From the NCBI RefSeq assembly GCF_900096895.1, contig NZ_FMYO01000001.1, positions 868,001-932,000 on the forward strand: a stretch of 64,000 nt of DNA, given 5' to 3'. This DNA comes from Acinetobacter kookii. Lineage in GTDB: Bacteria; Pseudomonadota; Gammaproteobacteria; Pseudomonadales; Moraxellaceae. Position numbers and translations under genes: made by a program. Below, piece by piece: positions 27,077 through 38,378 of this stretch. The notes below the pieces were generated by a model. It ran no database searches, was not told where the DNA came from, and saw only the letters and a list, made by a program, of their open reading frames with translations. Position 1 is the first letter of the stretch. Each line of letters starts with the position of its first letter.

Positions 27077-27547
27077 TTCAAATACTCCATACTCTTTTTC
27101 TGACATTATGGACAAAACCGGGCATCAATGCAAAATAAAAATTATGTAAGTTTATGATTTTTATAAAATTAAAATGAGAAACATACGCATTTGCAGTTCA
27201 TTTAACAATATTTTCCATATAAAAAATAAACCTTTGCAGAATTAAAGCAATTTCACAAAGGCAAATTTAAACAGTAAAAGTATATTTTTAAGATTTGTAA
27301 CGCTTACATATGGTTCTTATTTTCTTAGCCGATAAATGACCTTATCCCTGATTCCTGTCTGGGCTGAGCGTCGTTCAGCACCTTGTACTTGCTGTTTAAG
27401 CCCATTAACTCCTCGAGTATCGATCAACGGGAAAGAAAGCATCATTACATACACATTTTAGCTAAAGTCAGCATCAATCAGTCAAAGACAGGCCTGAGAT
27501 TTCACTCTAAGATATACGCAAATTTAAAAACAACAATGGTTTAACTC
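27077..27547. other. Intergenic region upstream of ftnA and the SDR gene
   Basis: 471 bp between divergent genes, AT-rich near ftnA and more balanced at 27350-27450. A 42-codon leftward ORF (27317-27445, starting MMLSFPLIDTRGVNG) sits in that segment but has no ribosome binding site. I see no RNA gene or strong inverted repeat. Promoters for both flanking genes are expected. Confidence 0.4.
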
Positions 27548-28615
27548 ATGACGAATCCACAACAGACTGCACCCATTCTTGTAACAGGTGCGACAGGCTA
27601 CATTGCCAGTTGGGTCATTAAAAATTTACTGGAGCAAGGCCATACTGTCCATGCTACTGTCCGCAACCTGAACAAAAAGCCAAGTTTTGCCCATTTAGAG
27701 AAAATTGCCGCTGAAACTACCGGCACACTTAAACTTTTTAAAGCCAATCTCCTTGAGCCCCATTCATTCGATGCAGCTATGCAAGGCTGTGAAATCGTGC
27801 TGCATATGGCATCGCCTTTTGTGGTGAACAATTTTAAAGATGCAGTCAAAGACATTATTGAACCTGCGATTTTAGGCACTGAAAATGTACTGAACAGCGT
27901 CAATAAAACCGAATCGGTTAAACGTGTGATTGTCACTTCAAGCATTGCTGCCACTTATGGCGATGCCATTGACATTCAGCACACTGCAAAGAATGAGTTT
28001 GATGAGTCGCATTGGAATACCACCAGTTCCGAAACACATCAACCGTATTCCTATTCCAAGGTTATGGCAGAACGTAAAGCATGGGAGATGCAACAAGCAC
28101 AGCAACGCTGGGAACTGGTATGCATTAACCCGGCGCTGGTTCTCGGTCCATCGCTCACGCCAAATACCCAGTCAGGCAGTGTCGAAGTGCTACAGCAGTT
28201 TGCTAACGGCATGACCTTGCTCGGTGTACCGCCTATGTGGAATGGGATCGTTGATGTCCGTGATGTCGCAGATGCGCATGTTCAGGCAGCGTTCAACCCT
28301 GATGCCAAAGGTCGCTATATTATTAGTGGCGGTACGCTGAGCCTCTTGGAAATGGGGAAAATTTTACGTCGCAACTTTGGTGCCAAGTTCCCTTTCCCAC
28401 GCAATCTGCTGCCGAAAGCAGCTTTTAAACTGCTTGGGCCTTTGGCCGGTTTTTCCAAGTCATTTGTTGAACTGAATATGGGCTATCCCATCTATTTTAA
28501 TGCCCAGAAGAGCAAGCAAGACCTGGGGATGCAATATCGCAACATTGAGACCAGCCTGGTAGAGCATTTCCAGCAATTACTGGATGATGGGGTCGTGAAA
28601 AAATATATTCCTTAA
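27548..28615 (+). CDS. NAD(P)-dependent extended SDR, dihydroflavonol reductase-like
   Basis: 355 residues. N-terminal nucleotide motif VTGATGYIASWVIKNLLEQG, then VIVTSSIAATYG and the catalytic YSYSKVMAERKAWE (Tyr and Lys of YxxxK). This places it in the extended SDR group of DFR, cinnamoyl-CoA-reductase and aldehyde-reductase-like enzymes. DVRDVADAHVQAAF is also typical. The substrate in bacteria is unknown, probably an aldehyde or ketone. The gene is monocistronic and converges on rlmF, with an interrupted palindrome between. Confidence 0.8.
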   Translation: MTNPQQTAPILVTGATGYIASWVIKNLLEQGHTVHATVRNLNKKPSFAHLEKIAAETTGTLKLFKANLLEPHSFDAAMQGCEIVLHMASPFVVNNFKDAVKDIIEPAILGTENVLNSVNKTESVKRVIVTSSIAATYGDAIDIQHTAKNEFDESHWNTTSSETHQPYSYSKVMAERKAWEMQQAQQRWELVCINPALVLGPSLTPNTQSGSVEVLQQFANGMTLLGVPPMWNGIVDVRDVADAHVQAAFNPDAKGRYIISGGTLSLLEMGKILRRNFGAKFPFPRNLLPKAAFKLLGPLAGFSKSFVELNMGYPIYFNAQKSKQDLGMQYRNIETSLVEHFQQLLDDGVVKKYIP

Positions 28616-28617
28616 TT

Positions 28618-28690
28618 GTACTAGCTCAAACCTGATCTGACAGTTACCCAATTTTTTATTGTGTCTGTCAGATTAAATTTGAGCTACTAC
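28618..28690. repeat. Interrupted long inverted repeat
   Basis: Two nested perfect 9-bp arms: TAGCTCAAA (28622-28630) with TTTGAGCTA (28678-28686), and ATCTGACAG (28635-28643) with CTGTCAGAT (28665-28673). They are separated by a symmetric 4-nt internal loop (CCTG/TAAA) and a 21-nt AT-rich central loop. After one mismatch the arms extend by GTA/TAC. It lies 3 bp after the SDR stop and 46 bp before the rlmF stop, so it may act as a bidirectional terminator, or be a small palindromic element. Confidence 0.7.
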
Positions 28691-28736
28691 ACCGACTTAT
28701 GCGCCCACAAGCTCACTATTTCTGCCTAAAAACAAG

Positions 28737-29711
28737 CTAAGCAGAAGTCCAACGCGCATTTTTCCACGCCTGCTGTTGCTTTGCATCTAGAAAAGTCCAA
28801 GCGACAAAACGACTCTCTTTTTGCCCCTGCGTCATTTTAATGGTTTTCACATCCACTGCTCCGCTCTTACGCAAGGTATTTAAGAGCATTGGCAACGTTG
28901 TTTTCTTAGAAACCAGTGTACTAAACCAAAGGCATTGCTCAGCAAACTGTGTACTTTCTTGTACCATCTGGCAAACAAATCGTTCTTCGCCACCCTCACA
29001 CCATAATTCGTTCTTTTGCCCGCCAAAGTTTAACACCAGCTTCGTCCGATCAACCGGTTTGCCCAGTTTTCTTAATTTTTGCGTTGCTGTGGTATTTGCT
29101 TCATCTTGCGAGGCATGAAATGGTGGGTTACACAGGGTCAAATCAAAACGTTCTGAGGGTTTCATCACACCTTTGAAAATATTGCTTGAGTTCTTCTGTA
29201 ATCGAATCTGAATCCCCTTTCTTAGATTCGGATTTGCCTGCACAATAAATTGAGCACTTTTAACGGATGCAGCATGAATATCTGAGCCGACAAATTTCCA
29301 ACCATAACTACGATGACCAATGATCGGATAAATACAGTTCGCCCCAACCCCAATATCTAATACATGAACTGCGTGTCCTGTCGGAATCTGACCTTTATTG
29401 TTGAGACTCAACAAGTCAGCTAAATAGTGAATATAGTCGGCCCTACCGGGAATAGGTGGGCAAAGATAATCTTGAGGAATATCCCAATATTGAATGCCAT
29501 AAAAATGCTTGAGTAATGCTTTATTGAGCATTTTTACAGCGTATGGATCAGAAAAGTCGACTGAAAGATCGTTATATTGATTTGGGCGGACAAAAGGTGC
29601 AAGTTCCGGACAGCTCTTGATTAACTGGGGAAAATCGTAACGACTGCGATGCAGATTTCGTGCATGTAATTCCGATTTTTGTTGCGGAAAAGATTTCTTT
29701 GCTTGCGCCAT
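28737..29711 (-). CDS. rlmF: 23S rRNA m6A1618 methyltransferase
   Basis: N6-methylates A1618 of 23S rRNA. I use the ATG at 29709-29711 ([19 protein letters not shown], 324 residues); a TTG six codons upstream is possible. RlmF features: [20 protein letters not shown], the [17 protein letters not shown] segment, SAM motif [16 protein letters not shown], and the amino-methyltransferase catalytic motif CNPPFHAS. The motif order and N-terminal basic stretch fit RlmF rather than another methylase. The gene has its own promoter region upstream. Confidence 0.93.
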   Translation of the reverse strand: MAQAKKSFPQQKSELHARNLHRSRYDFPQLIKSCPELAPFVRPNQYNDLSVDFSDPYAVKMLNKALLKHFYGIQYWDIPQDYLCPPIPGRADYIHYLADLLSLNNKGQIPTGHAVHVLDIGVGANCIYPIIGHRSYGWKFVGSDIHAASVKSAQFIVQANPNLRKGIQIRLQKNSSNIFKGVMKPSERFDLTLCNPPFHASQDEANTTATQKLRKLGKPVDRTKLVLNFGGQKNELWCEGGEERFVCQMVQESTQFAEQCLWFSTLVSKKTTLPMLLNTLRKSGAVDVKTIKMTQGQKESRFVAWTFLDAKQQQAWKNARWTSA

Positions 29712-29879
29712 GTGTATGCCAATAATCAACGGGAGAACAGAATAATCTGATAAGTCAGGATCTAGACCTGCAAATGAATCAATATTGTACGTGAATTCAA
29801 CTCACAATGACGACCCTGTGCTTTTATTTGTCTGTCCCCTACCACAGTCACCAACGCTTATCATTTTGAAATCGCTGTA

Positions 29880-29919
29880 AAAAAGACACCTCAAGATTCA
29901 TCATCCTCGGTGTCTTTTT
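29880..29919 (-). terminator. Terminator after ligA
   Basis: 10-bp stem AAAAGACACC (29881-29890) and GGTGTCTTTT (29909-29918) with an 18-nt loop. The A-run on the plus strand becomes a T-run for the ligA transcript; it could also work in the other direction. Confidence 0.8.
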
Positions 29920-29943
29920 CATTTAGGTCATTGTTTAGAAAGA

Positions 29944-32021
<2,078 letters not shown>

Positions 32022-32044
32022 CATAACTATTTGATCTACCCGCT

Positions 32045-32073
32045 ATTATAGAAATCGGGTCACTCAGTTTCAA
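32045..32073 (-). promoter_or_regulatory. Sigma-70 promoter for ligA
   Basis: On the minus strand TTGAAA (-35, 32068-32073) and TATAAT (-10, 32045-32050) are separated by exactly 17 bp, close to the ideal. Predicted start near 32038, giving a leader of about 55 nt that contains the hairpin at 31995-32021. It starts directly after the zipA stop codon. Confidence 0.7.
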
Positions 32074-32074
32074 A

Positions 32075-33025
32075 CTAAACTTCTGCGCTTTGACCTGCAC
32101 GGTAATCAATTGCGAAATGACGCCATTGTTCACGTAATTGCGGCGTAAATTCCTGATTGTTCTGGTCATACACGGTGCCGTCAATTTCACGGGCAATCAG
32201 ACGTGAAATGCTGTCCATGGTATCGAAGGCATTTTGCACATCGCTGTGTGGCAATGCCAGGAAGAAGGCCAAACCTTTTACCTGTTCAGTGGACAGGGTT
32301 TCCAGATCAAAACCGGCTGCACCTTCGTCGGTAATCTGCAATACCGAGAACAGTAACTTGCTGCCATCTTCACTATAACGATGGAAACAGGCCATTTCAC
32401 CAAAACGCAGGCCATATTTCAGCAACACTTTTAAGGTTTTTTCCCCGGAAAGCACCCGACGTTCCGGATAAATATTCAGGGCAATAAATTCGGCTGCGGT
32501 CGACAAGGCACTGGCTTCATCCACACGTTGCTGCTCATGCAAATGCTCATCCAGAATGCTGCTTTCATCGTCAAAGTCTGAAATTTCAGCTTTTTCAATG
32601 CTGCTGTTCAGGTTGAATTCAGCCGCTTTTTTATCTTCACCCTGCTGTGCCGGCTCTGGGCTGGCTGCCGATTTTTCCTCTTCTACAGCTGTAGCATCGG
32701 CTTTCAACTCCGCCTGAGCGGGTGCTGCTGCCTGTTCAGCCTGAGCGGTTTCAGCTTTTTCTGCTTGCGCTTCTGCCTGCTGAGTCGCTGGAAGCTGTTC
32801 AGCCGCCGTTTCAGTTAAAGTCGGTTCAACACGTTCGGCTTCTTTTGCACTTTGTAATTGATCACGCACATGACGTGGAATGACCGGTTGCTGGCTATCA
32901 GAATTGACATGAAGTTCCGAATCTAGTGACGGTGCTGCATCCCCAGGTTTTTTAAACAATAATCTTAAACCGAATAGCATAATGATGATGGCGATAACTA
33001 TGCCAACAATCGTAGTGACTTCCAT
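32075..33025 (-). CDS. zipA: Cell division protein ZipA
   Basis: Inner-membrane anchor for FtsZ at the division ring. I use the ATG at 33023-33025 (MEVTTIVGIVIAIIIMLFGL, 316 residues), one base after the smc stop. Residues 4-26 are the membrane helix; then a long Ala/Glu/Gln-rich linker (about 55-155, low complexity with many AEQ and KAE units); then the C-terminal FtsZ-binding domain (about 180-310), with ALNIYPERRVLSGEKTLKVL and the GLAFFLALPHSDV region. The linker is the most variable part of the family. Confidence 0.92.
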   Translation of the reverse strand: MEVTTIVGIVIAIIIMLFGLRLLFKKPGDAAPSLDSELHVNSDSQQPVIPRHVRDQLQSAKEAERVEPTLTETAAEQLPATQQAEAQAEKAETAQAEQAAAPAQAELKADATAVEEEKSAASPEPAQQGEDKKAAEFNLNSSIEKAEISDFDDESSILDEHLHEQQRVDEASALSTAAEFIALNIYPERRVLSGEKTLKVLLKYGLRFGEMACFHRYSEDGSKLLFSVLQITDEGAAGFDLETLSTEQVKGLAFFLALPHSDVQNAFDTMDSISRLIAREIDGTVYDQNNQEFTPQLREQWRHFAIDYRAGQSAEV

Positions 33026-33026
33026 A

Positions 33027-36000
33027 CTATGACTCCGCAACTAAACCGTATTCTTTTGCCTGTTCCAAATCGACAGTGACTAATTTTGAGGTGCCCGGTT
33101 CTGGCATGGTAACACCTAACAAATCGGTTGCCATCGTCATTGCAACTTTATTATGGGTAATGTAAATGAATTGCACCTGTTCAGAAAGTTCTTTTACCAG
33201 GTTACAAAACCGCCCCACGTTGGCATCGTCCAAAGGTGCATCGACCTCATCCAGTACACAGAACGGTGCCGGATTTAAACGGAAGATGGCAAACACCAAT
33301 GCCAATGCCGTTAATGCTTTTTCCCCCCCAGAGAGTAACGCCAGAGAACTGTTACGTTTACCCGGTGGGCGCGCCATTAGTTTTACACCCGATTGCCAGT
33401 CATCTTCAAGGCTTAAACTGGCTTCTCCGCCATTAAATACTTTAGGGAATAAATCTTGCAGCTCATGATTGACCTGGTCGAAGGTGGTCATAAACAATTT
33501 GCGGGTTTCCTGATCAATACTCTTCATGGCGCCTTGTAATTGATCGACCGTTTTTTCCAGGTCTTCAATCTGATGACTCAGTTCTTCAAAGCGTTTGGAG
33601 ACTTCCTCATATTCTTCAGAAGCTGCCAGATTGACCGCACCCAGTTTTTCAAAGCGCTGCTGTGCCTGTTCCAGCTGTTTTTGATGGGCAACCAGATCAA
33701 TATTCAGGCCGCCAATCACCTCGCTATTCAATGCAGCCAATTGCTCTGAATAATGCTGAAAGTCCGATTTGGCCACTTGCCAGGCCAGACGCTTCTCTTC
33801 TAGCTGGCCACGCAATTTCTCGTCTTGCTGCTGGTGCTGATGACGCTGTTCGGTCAGGTGCTGCTGTTTTTCCTGAACACTGTTCAGCTCAACCTGCCAT
33901 TCATTCCAGGTCTTTTGCAACTTTTCGGTCATTTGCGCCTGCTCGTTGAATTGCGATTGCAGCGCTGGCAGTTCCAGTTGCACCGGATCGACAAACTTTT
34001 TCGCCTGTTCCATTTGCGCAATAATCTGCTGATACTGTGCTTTTGAGAATGAAGCATCTTTTTCCAGCAATTCAATTTGCTGCCGGGTTTGCGTGACCTG
34101 ACGACGTAGCAGCTCCAATTCCTGTTGCGCCTGCTGCCAGGTGTGCTGGGTGTTTTCCAGCTGTTCGGTCAGTTCCTCAACCTGGAATTGCAGGGTCTTA
34201 TAATTCGGTAAAGCCTGTTCCAGTTTCAGGTTTAAGGCATGCAGGTCGATTTCCAGATCATCTTTCTGCATGGCATCTTCTTCCAGCTGCTCATCCAGCT
34301 GTTGAAGCTGACTGGCCAGTTGCTGTTTCTGAAGCGAAAAAGCCTGAGCCGTACTTTGTACTTTGGCCATGTTGACATCCAGCTGCTGCAACGCTTTTTG
34401 CTGCAGCTTTAACTGGTCTTGCTGATCTTGAATGCCTTTTTGCAGCGTTTGAATCTGTTTTAGCAGTTCCGGCAATTGCTGTTCCGCGGCTTCAAGCTGT
34501 GGCAACTGCTGTGCCAATGCTGTTTCAATTTCTTCCAAACGGATACGATGAATCAGTGCCCCTTGTCCTGCCTGACTGGCTTCATCATAAAACAGGCCAA
34601 TCACCCAGTCCTGAGCCACCTGATAACCATCCAGCGTCAAGATGGACTGACCAACGCCCAATTGCGACTGTAAAGCCAAAGCCTGATGAAGATGATCTGC
34701 AACTGCCACCTGCTGCCAGATGGAATGCTGCGGCGATTCAATCCATTCGGCCAGACAAGGCAAACCGGCCAGTTGAATCTGCCCTTGTACAAGCTGAACC
34801 TTCAGCTGACGGGCAATACTTTCCGTGAAATCTGCATTGGCATCCAGTACTTGTGCAGAGAGCCATTTGGCCAAAAACTTTTCAATCAGATTGGCATGCT
34901 CTTTGGCCTGATCTTTGAGCTTCAACACCTGCATCAACTGCACGGCATTGTTCTGGACTTTAGGGCTGTTCTTGATCAGCAACTGATGGAGGTTTTTCTG
35001 TTCCGACTGCAACACCTGAATAGCAGACTTCAAACTTGAAACATTATTTTTTTGCTGCGCATACTGGGTCTGTGCCCATTCTAATGTCTGTTTCTGCGTT
35101 TGAATGGCTTGTTCCAGCTGTTCAATCTGCTGAGAGAGTTGAACTTTTTCACTTTCCAGCTGTTCAATATCCTCCAGCTGGTCCTGATTTTGAATCTGTG
35201 CGGCTTGCTGTTGCAGGGTCTGCTTTTGCTGTTCAATCCGGGCAATATTTTTAGCGAGCTGCTCACTTTGCGCCAACATCTGCATTTTTTGCTGCTGCTG
35301 TTTTTCAACCTGGGCTTTGACCAGTTCAAATTGCTGTTGCACCTGTTGCTGCTGCGCTTTCAAATCCCCCAGAGTTTGGCTCTGGTCCTGTCCCTGACTT
35401 TCTTGCTGCTGTAATTGTTCAGCCTGCTGCTCATGCTGAGCTTGCAAAGTTTCAATTTGCAATTCAATTAGTTGCAGCCGTTCTTTGGTCTGTAGTTTTT
35501 GCTGTTCCAGCTGACTCAAAGTTGTCGTATTTTGCTGGAACAAGGACTGCTTCTGTTCCAGTGTCACTTTCAGTTCAGACAGTTTCTTTTCTGCCTGTTG
35601 CCATTCATTTTGCAACGGTGTGGACTGCTGAATCAGGCGCTGGAATAACTCGCTGGTCGCGGTCAGGTCATGTTCCAGGGTAATAAGTTCCGAACGCACC
35701 AGCTTGAAGGTTTCGCCCAGCTCATTCATCTGCACCGTATATTCTTGCTGTAAACGGCTGCTTTGTTCACATTGAAACGACAGCACTTCCACTTTAATGG
35801 TACGAATCCGGGTTTCCAGTTCTTTATATTGAATGGCCGTTTCGGATTGACGTTTCAGGGTTTTCAGCTGGGATTTCAGTTCCGCGGCAATATCTTCAAG
35901 GCGGGATAAATTCTGCGTGGTGTGATCCAGATGCAACAGGGTTTCACGACGGCGTGCCTGATAACGTGAAACACCGGCAGCCTCTTCAATAAATACCCGC

Positions 36001-36479
36001 ATTTCTTCAGGTTTGGCATCCACCAGACGGTTAATCATGCCCTGTTCAATAATCGCGTAGGAACGCGGACCCAAACCGGTTCCCAGGAAAATATTGGTAA
36101 TGTCACGACGACGGCATTTGGTGCCATTTAAAAAATATTCGGACTTGCCATCACGGTTGACCTGACGACGCACCGCCAGTTCATTATAGGCATTATAAGC
36201 GCCACCGAGCTTGCCATAGGTATTGTCAAAACGCAGTTCGACACTGGCTACACCGACAGGTTTTCGTTTCGCAGTTCCGGTAAAAATCACATCCTGCATG
36301 CTGCCGCCACGCAGCTGGCGCGCACTGGATTCCCCCATCACCCAACGTATGGCATCGATCACATTGGATTTACCACAACCGTTAGGCCCAACCACAGCGG
36401 TACGATTCGCCTTGAAATGTAAAGTGGTACTATCGGCAAAAGATTTAAAGCCGGAAAGTTTTAAGCTGCTTAAACGCAT
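33027..36479 (-). CDS. smc: Chromosome segregation protein SMC
   Basis: ATPase of the SMC-ScpAB condensin. I use the ATG at 36477-36479 (MRLSSLKLSGFKSFADSTTL, 1150 residues); the extension upstream is non-homologous. Walker A is GPNGCGKSNVIDAIRW, the signature LLSGGEKALTALALVF is near the C-terminus, and Walker B FCVLDEVDAPLDDANV follows. Two long, very Gln-rich coiled coils (about 160-480 and 650-990) flank a hinge at about 490-640. It is preceded 10 bp by gntR and followed 1 bp by zipA, so the three are probably one operon. scpA and scpB are in this same window. Confidence 0.96.
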   Translation of the reverse strand: MRLSSLKLSGFKSFADSTTLHFKANRTAVVGPNGCGKSNVIDAIRWVMGESSARQLRGGSMQDVIFTGTAKRKPVGVASVELRFDNTYGKLGGAYNAYNELAVRRQVNRDGKSEYFLNGTKCRRRDITNIFLGTGLGPRSYAIIEQGMINRLVDAKPEEMRVFIEEAAGVSRYQARRRETLLHLDHTTQNLSRLEDIAAELKSQLKTLKRQSETAIQYKELETRIRTIKVEVLSFQCEQSSRLQQEYTVQMNELGETFKLVRSELITLEHDLTATSELFQRLIQQSTPLQNEWQQAEKKLSELKVTLEQKQSLFQQNTTTLSQLEQQKLQTKERLQLIELQIETLQAQHEQQAEQLQQQESQGQDQSQTLGDLKAQQQQVQQQFELVKAQVEKQQQQKMQMLAQSEQLAKNIARIEQQKQTLQQQAAQIQNQDQLEDIEQLESEKVQLSQQIEQLEQAIQTQKQTLEWAQTQYAQQKNNVSSLKSAIQVLQSEQKNLHQLLIKNSPKVQNNAVQLMQVLKLKDQAKEHANLIEKFLAKWLSAQVLDANADFTESIARQLKVQLVQGQIQLAGLPCLAEWIESPQHSIWQQVAVADHLHQALALQSQLGVGQSILTLDGYQVAQDWVIGLFYDEASQAGQGALIHRIRLEEIETALAQQLPQLEAAEQQLPELLKQIQTLQKGIQDQQDQLKLQQKALQQLDVNMAKVQSTAQAFSLQKQQLASQLQQLDEQLEEDAMQKDDLEIDLHALNLKLEQALPNYKTLQFQVEELTEQLENTQHTWQQAQQELELLRRQVTQTRQQIELLEKDASFSKAQYQQIIAQMEQAKKFVDPVQLELPALQSQFNEQAQMTEKLQKTWNEWQVELNSVQEKQQHLTEQRHQHQQQDEKLRGQLEEKRLAWQVAKSDFQHYSEQLAALNSEVIGGLNIDLVAHQKQLEQAQQRFEKLGAVNLAASEEYEEVSKRFEELSHQIEDLEKTVDQLQGAMKSIDQETRKLFMTTFDQVNHELQDLFPKVFNGGEASLSLEDDWQSGVKLMARPPGKRNSSLALLSGGEKALTALALVFAIFRLNPAPFCVLDEVDAPLDDANVGRFCNLVKELSEQVQFIYITHNKVAMTMATDLLGVTMPEPGTSKLVTVDLEQAKEYGLVAES

Positions 36480-36489
36480 AATGTCCTGA

Positions 36490-37185
36490 TCAACGTCGTG
36501 AACGTCTTGCCCATGCAAGTTCGATTTGTTTCATCCGTGTCAGAGATTCCAACACAAGGTTGCGCAAGTGTCGACAAAAATCATCCATAAATAAAGTAGC
36601 TTGTTGTGATTTTCGGATCAAAACTGCATCAGTCACCAACTTGAACAACTCAAATGATTCCTGCAGTTCACGGTTTGAGATATTTAAGGTTAAAAAATAG
36701 CTGCGGCGCAGTGAAGGTAATAGCTCCTGATAGACTTTCATCAAGTAAGGATTGCCGACCATTTCGTGCTGGCGTGACAAGCCCTGAAAGATTAGATCAT
36801 AAAATTTTTCAGTATGGCCGTGACGGGTTTCTTCATGCAACTGTTCAAGCAATGTCTGAATTCTTTCGGCTTCATGCGGACGCCAGGTTTCGGCCATGCG
36901 CTGCACGATTTGGCCACAGAGCAATGCACACATCTCAAACAGGGCACGTACCTGCTGGGCAGACATTTCCGAAACAATCGCCCCACGGCGGGGATAGATT
37001 TCGATCAGCTGCGTACGCTCCAGCAACAGTAATGCTTCACGTACCGAACCACGGCTGACATCCAGTTCAGATGAAATGCGCAACTCCTGAATGCGCTCCC
37101 CCTCAACCAGTTCACCGCGAATGATTTGCTCACTAATATGCCTGGCAATCTGCTCGGACAAACTGTCCTTTTCTTGTTCTTGCAT
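36490..37185 (-). CDS. GntR-family transcriptional regulator (FCD domain)
   Basis: 231-residue regulator: an N-terminal winged helix-turn-helix (about 8-75) with IRGELVEGERIQELRISSEL and SRGSVREALLLLERTQLIEI, and a C-terminal FCD helical domain (about 85-215) with ligand- or metal-type residues such as His in RQHEMVGNPYL. FCD regulators usually sense small organic acids. AGGAAC lies upstream of the ATG. It is first in a run with smc and zipA, 10 bp before smc, an unusual pairing with chromosome genes that appears genus-typical. The target and effector are unknown. Confidence 0.88.
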   Translation of the reverse strand: MQEQEKDSLSEQIARHISEQIIRGELVEGERIQELRISSELDVSRGSVREALLLLERTQLIEIYPRRGAIVSEMSAQQVRALFEMCALLCGQIVQRMAETWRPHEAERIQTLLEQLHEETRHGHTEKFYDLIFQGLSRQHEMVGNPYLMKVYQELLPSLRRSYFLTLNISNRELQESFELFKLVTDAVLIRKSQQATLFMDDFCRHLRNLVLESLTRMKQIELAWARRSRR

Positions 37186-37538
37186 ACTGTTCCTATCTTG
37201 TTTTTATAAGATGCAATCAAAAAAACTTTTGAATAAATCCTGATTGTTACTTGCTTTTTTACTTGATTTTAATTGCAAAAAATATGACATTGTCAGACAA
37301 TTTTCAAGTCGTAAAAGCCAATATCAGGGTGTGATAAGCGGATCGAATACAAGCGTCTATCCCCTTTCAGCTTCTCTCTTTAGCCCTATTCTCCATCATA
37401 AGTAATTCATTTAAAATAAAAAAATAAATTTAGTTTTAATTCTTTCATTTCCAAAAACAACAGAATAAGTGATATTCCGGTGTGTATGTAAAAAACCATA
37501 GCACACCTTCTCATCTCTTTTATATCGTTTTTTCTAAA
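37186..37538. other. Intergenic region between gntR and the tauE-like gene
   Basis: 353 bp of AT-rich DNA between gntR (its start side) and the end of the tauE-like gene. A hairpin at 37479-37507 pairs GGTGTG with CACACC, then TATG with CATA around one bulged G, with a TAAAAAAC loop; no T-run follows on either strand. It may end tauE transcription weakly. The gntR promoter should lie near 37200-37300. No gene seen. Confidence 0.4.
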
Positions 37539-38348
37539 TTAAAAAAAGGTCGAAAAACCTTGATAAATAAAATACGAACCGACAGTTGCCAACAGGCAGG
37601 CAAAACATCTTTTCAGCATGGCTGGCGATAACTTATGCGCCACTTTTGCACCTAATTTCGCTGTCATGAAGCTCATGACACTAATGCCAATAAAGGCATA
37701 GATATGCACATAGCCAATGCTATGCGGTATTTCAGCCTCAGTATTGGAACCAAACCACATAAAGCCCAAAGCACCGGCAATGGCAATCGGCAAGCCGCCT
37801 GCGGCTGAGGTGGCCACCGCTTTCTGGATTACCACGCCATGACGGCTTAAATACGGTACGGTCAGACTGCCACCGCCAATACCGAATATGGCAGAGGCGA
37901 CCCCGATTCCGCCTCCGGCCAGGATTTGCATGGCTCGGGAAGGTAAATGATGACTCGGGTCCACCGCTTTGCTTGCGCCATTAAACATGGTGTAAGCCAC
38001 CCAAAGGGCAAAAAAACCGATCAGCAATTGCAAACCCTGACCCGACAGATAATCCGCAATCCCTGCCCCTAAAAATGCCCCTAAAGCCAGTCCGGGTGCC
38101 AAGTTACGAAATACATCCCACATCACCGCGCCTCTTTTATGGTGCGCTGTGACCGAGCTGATGGAAGTCACAATAATGGTGGCCAGCGACGTGCCTACGG
38201 CCAGATGCATAATCACCGAAGGATCATAATGTAACTGGGTAAATACAATATAAAGAATGGGAACAATAATCAGGCCGCCACCTACACCAAACAGTCCAGC
38301 AGCAAAACCCGCCATTGCACCAATCAATAAATATATGATTAACTCCAT
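37539..38348 (-). CDS. TauE/SafE-family sulfite exporter-like membrane protein
   Basis: 269-residue polytopic inner-membrane protein with about eight helices and the two-fold internal repeat of the family: AGFAAGLFGVGGGLIIVPIL (about 13-32) and GGGIGVASAIFGIGGGSLTV (about 144-163). TauE/SafE proteins move sulfite, sulfoacetate or other organosulfur anions out of the cell; the substrate cannot be told from sequence. It is divergent from birA with 30 bp between start codons, so the two promoters overlap. Confidence 0.85.
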   Translation of the reverse strand: MELIIYLLIGAMAGFAAGLFGVGGGLIIVPILYIVFTQLHYDPSVIMHLAVGTSLATIIVTSISSVTAHHKRGAVMWDVFRNLAPGLALGAFLGAGIADYLSGQGLQLLIGFFALWVAYTMFNGASKAVDPSHHLPSRAMQILAGGGIGVASAIFGIGGGSLTVPYLSRHGVVIQKAVATSAAGGLPIAIAGALGFMWFGSNTEAEIPHSIGYVHIYAFIGISVMSFMTAKLGAKVAHKLSPAMLKRCFACLLATVGSYFIYQGFSTFF

Positions 38349-38378
38349 TATTCACATTCCACAGTTACTTAGATTTAA

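Noticed and set aside
27317-27445. A 42-codon leftward ORF (MMLSFPLIDTRGVNG...)
   Set aside because: No ribosome binding site and no recognised family; too weak to call, though it could be a gene remnant.
37479-37507. Hairpin GGTGTG...CACACC after the tauE-like gene as a terminator
   Set aside because: It has a bulge and lacks a T-run on either strand, so it was described only as part of the intergenic region.
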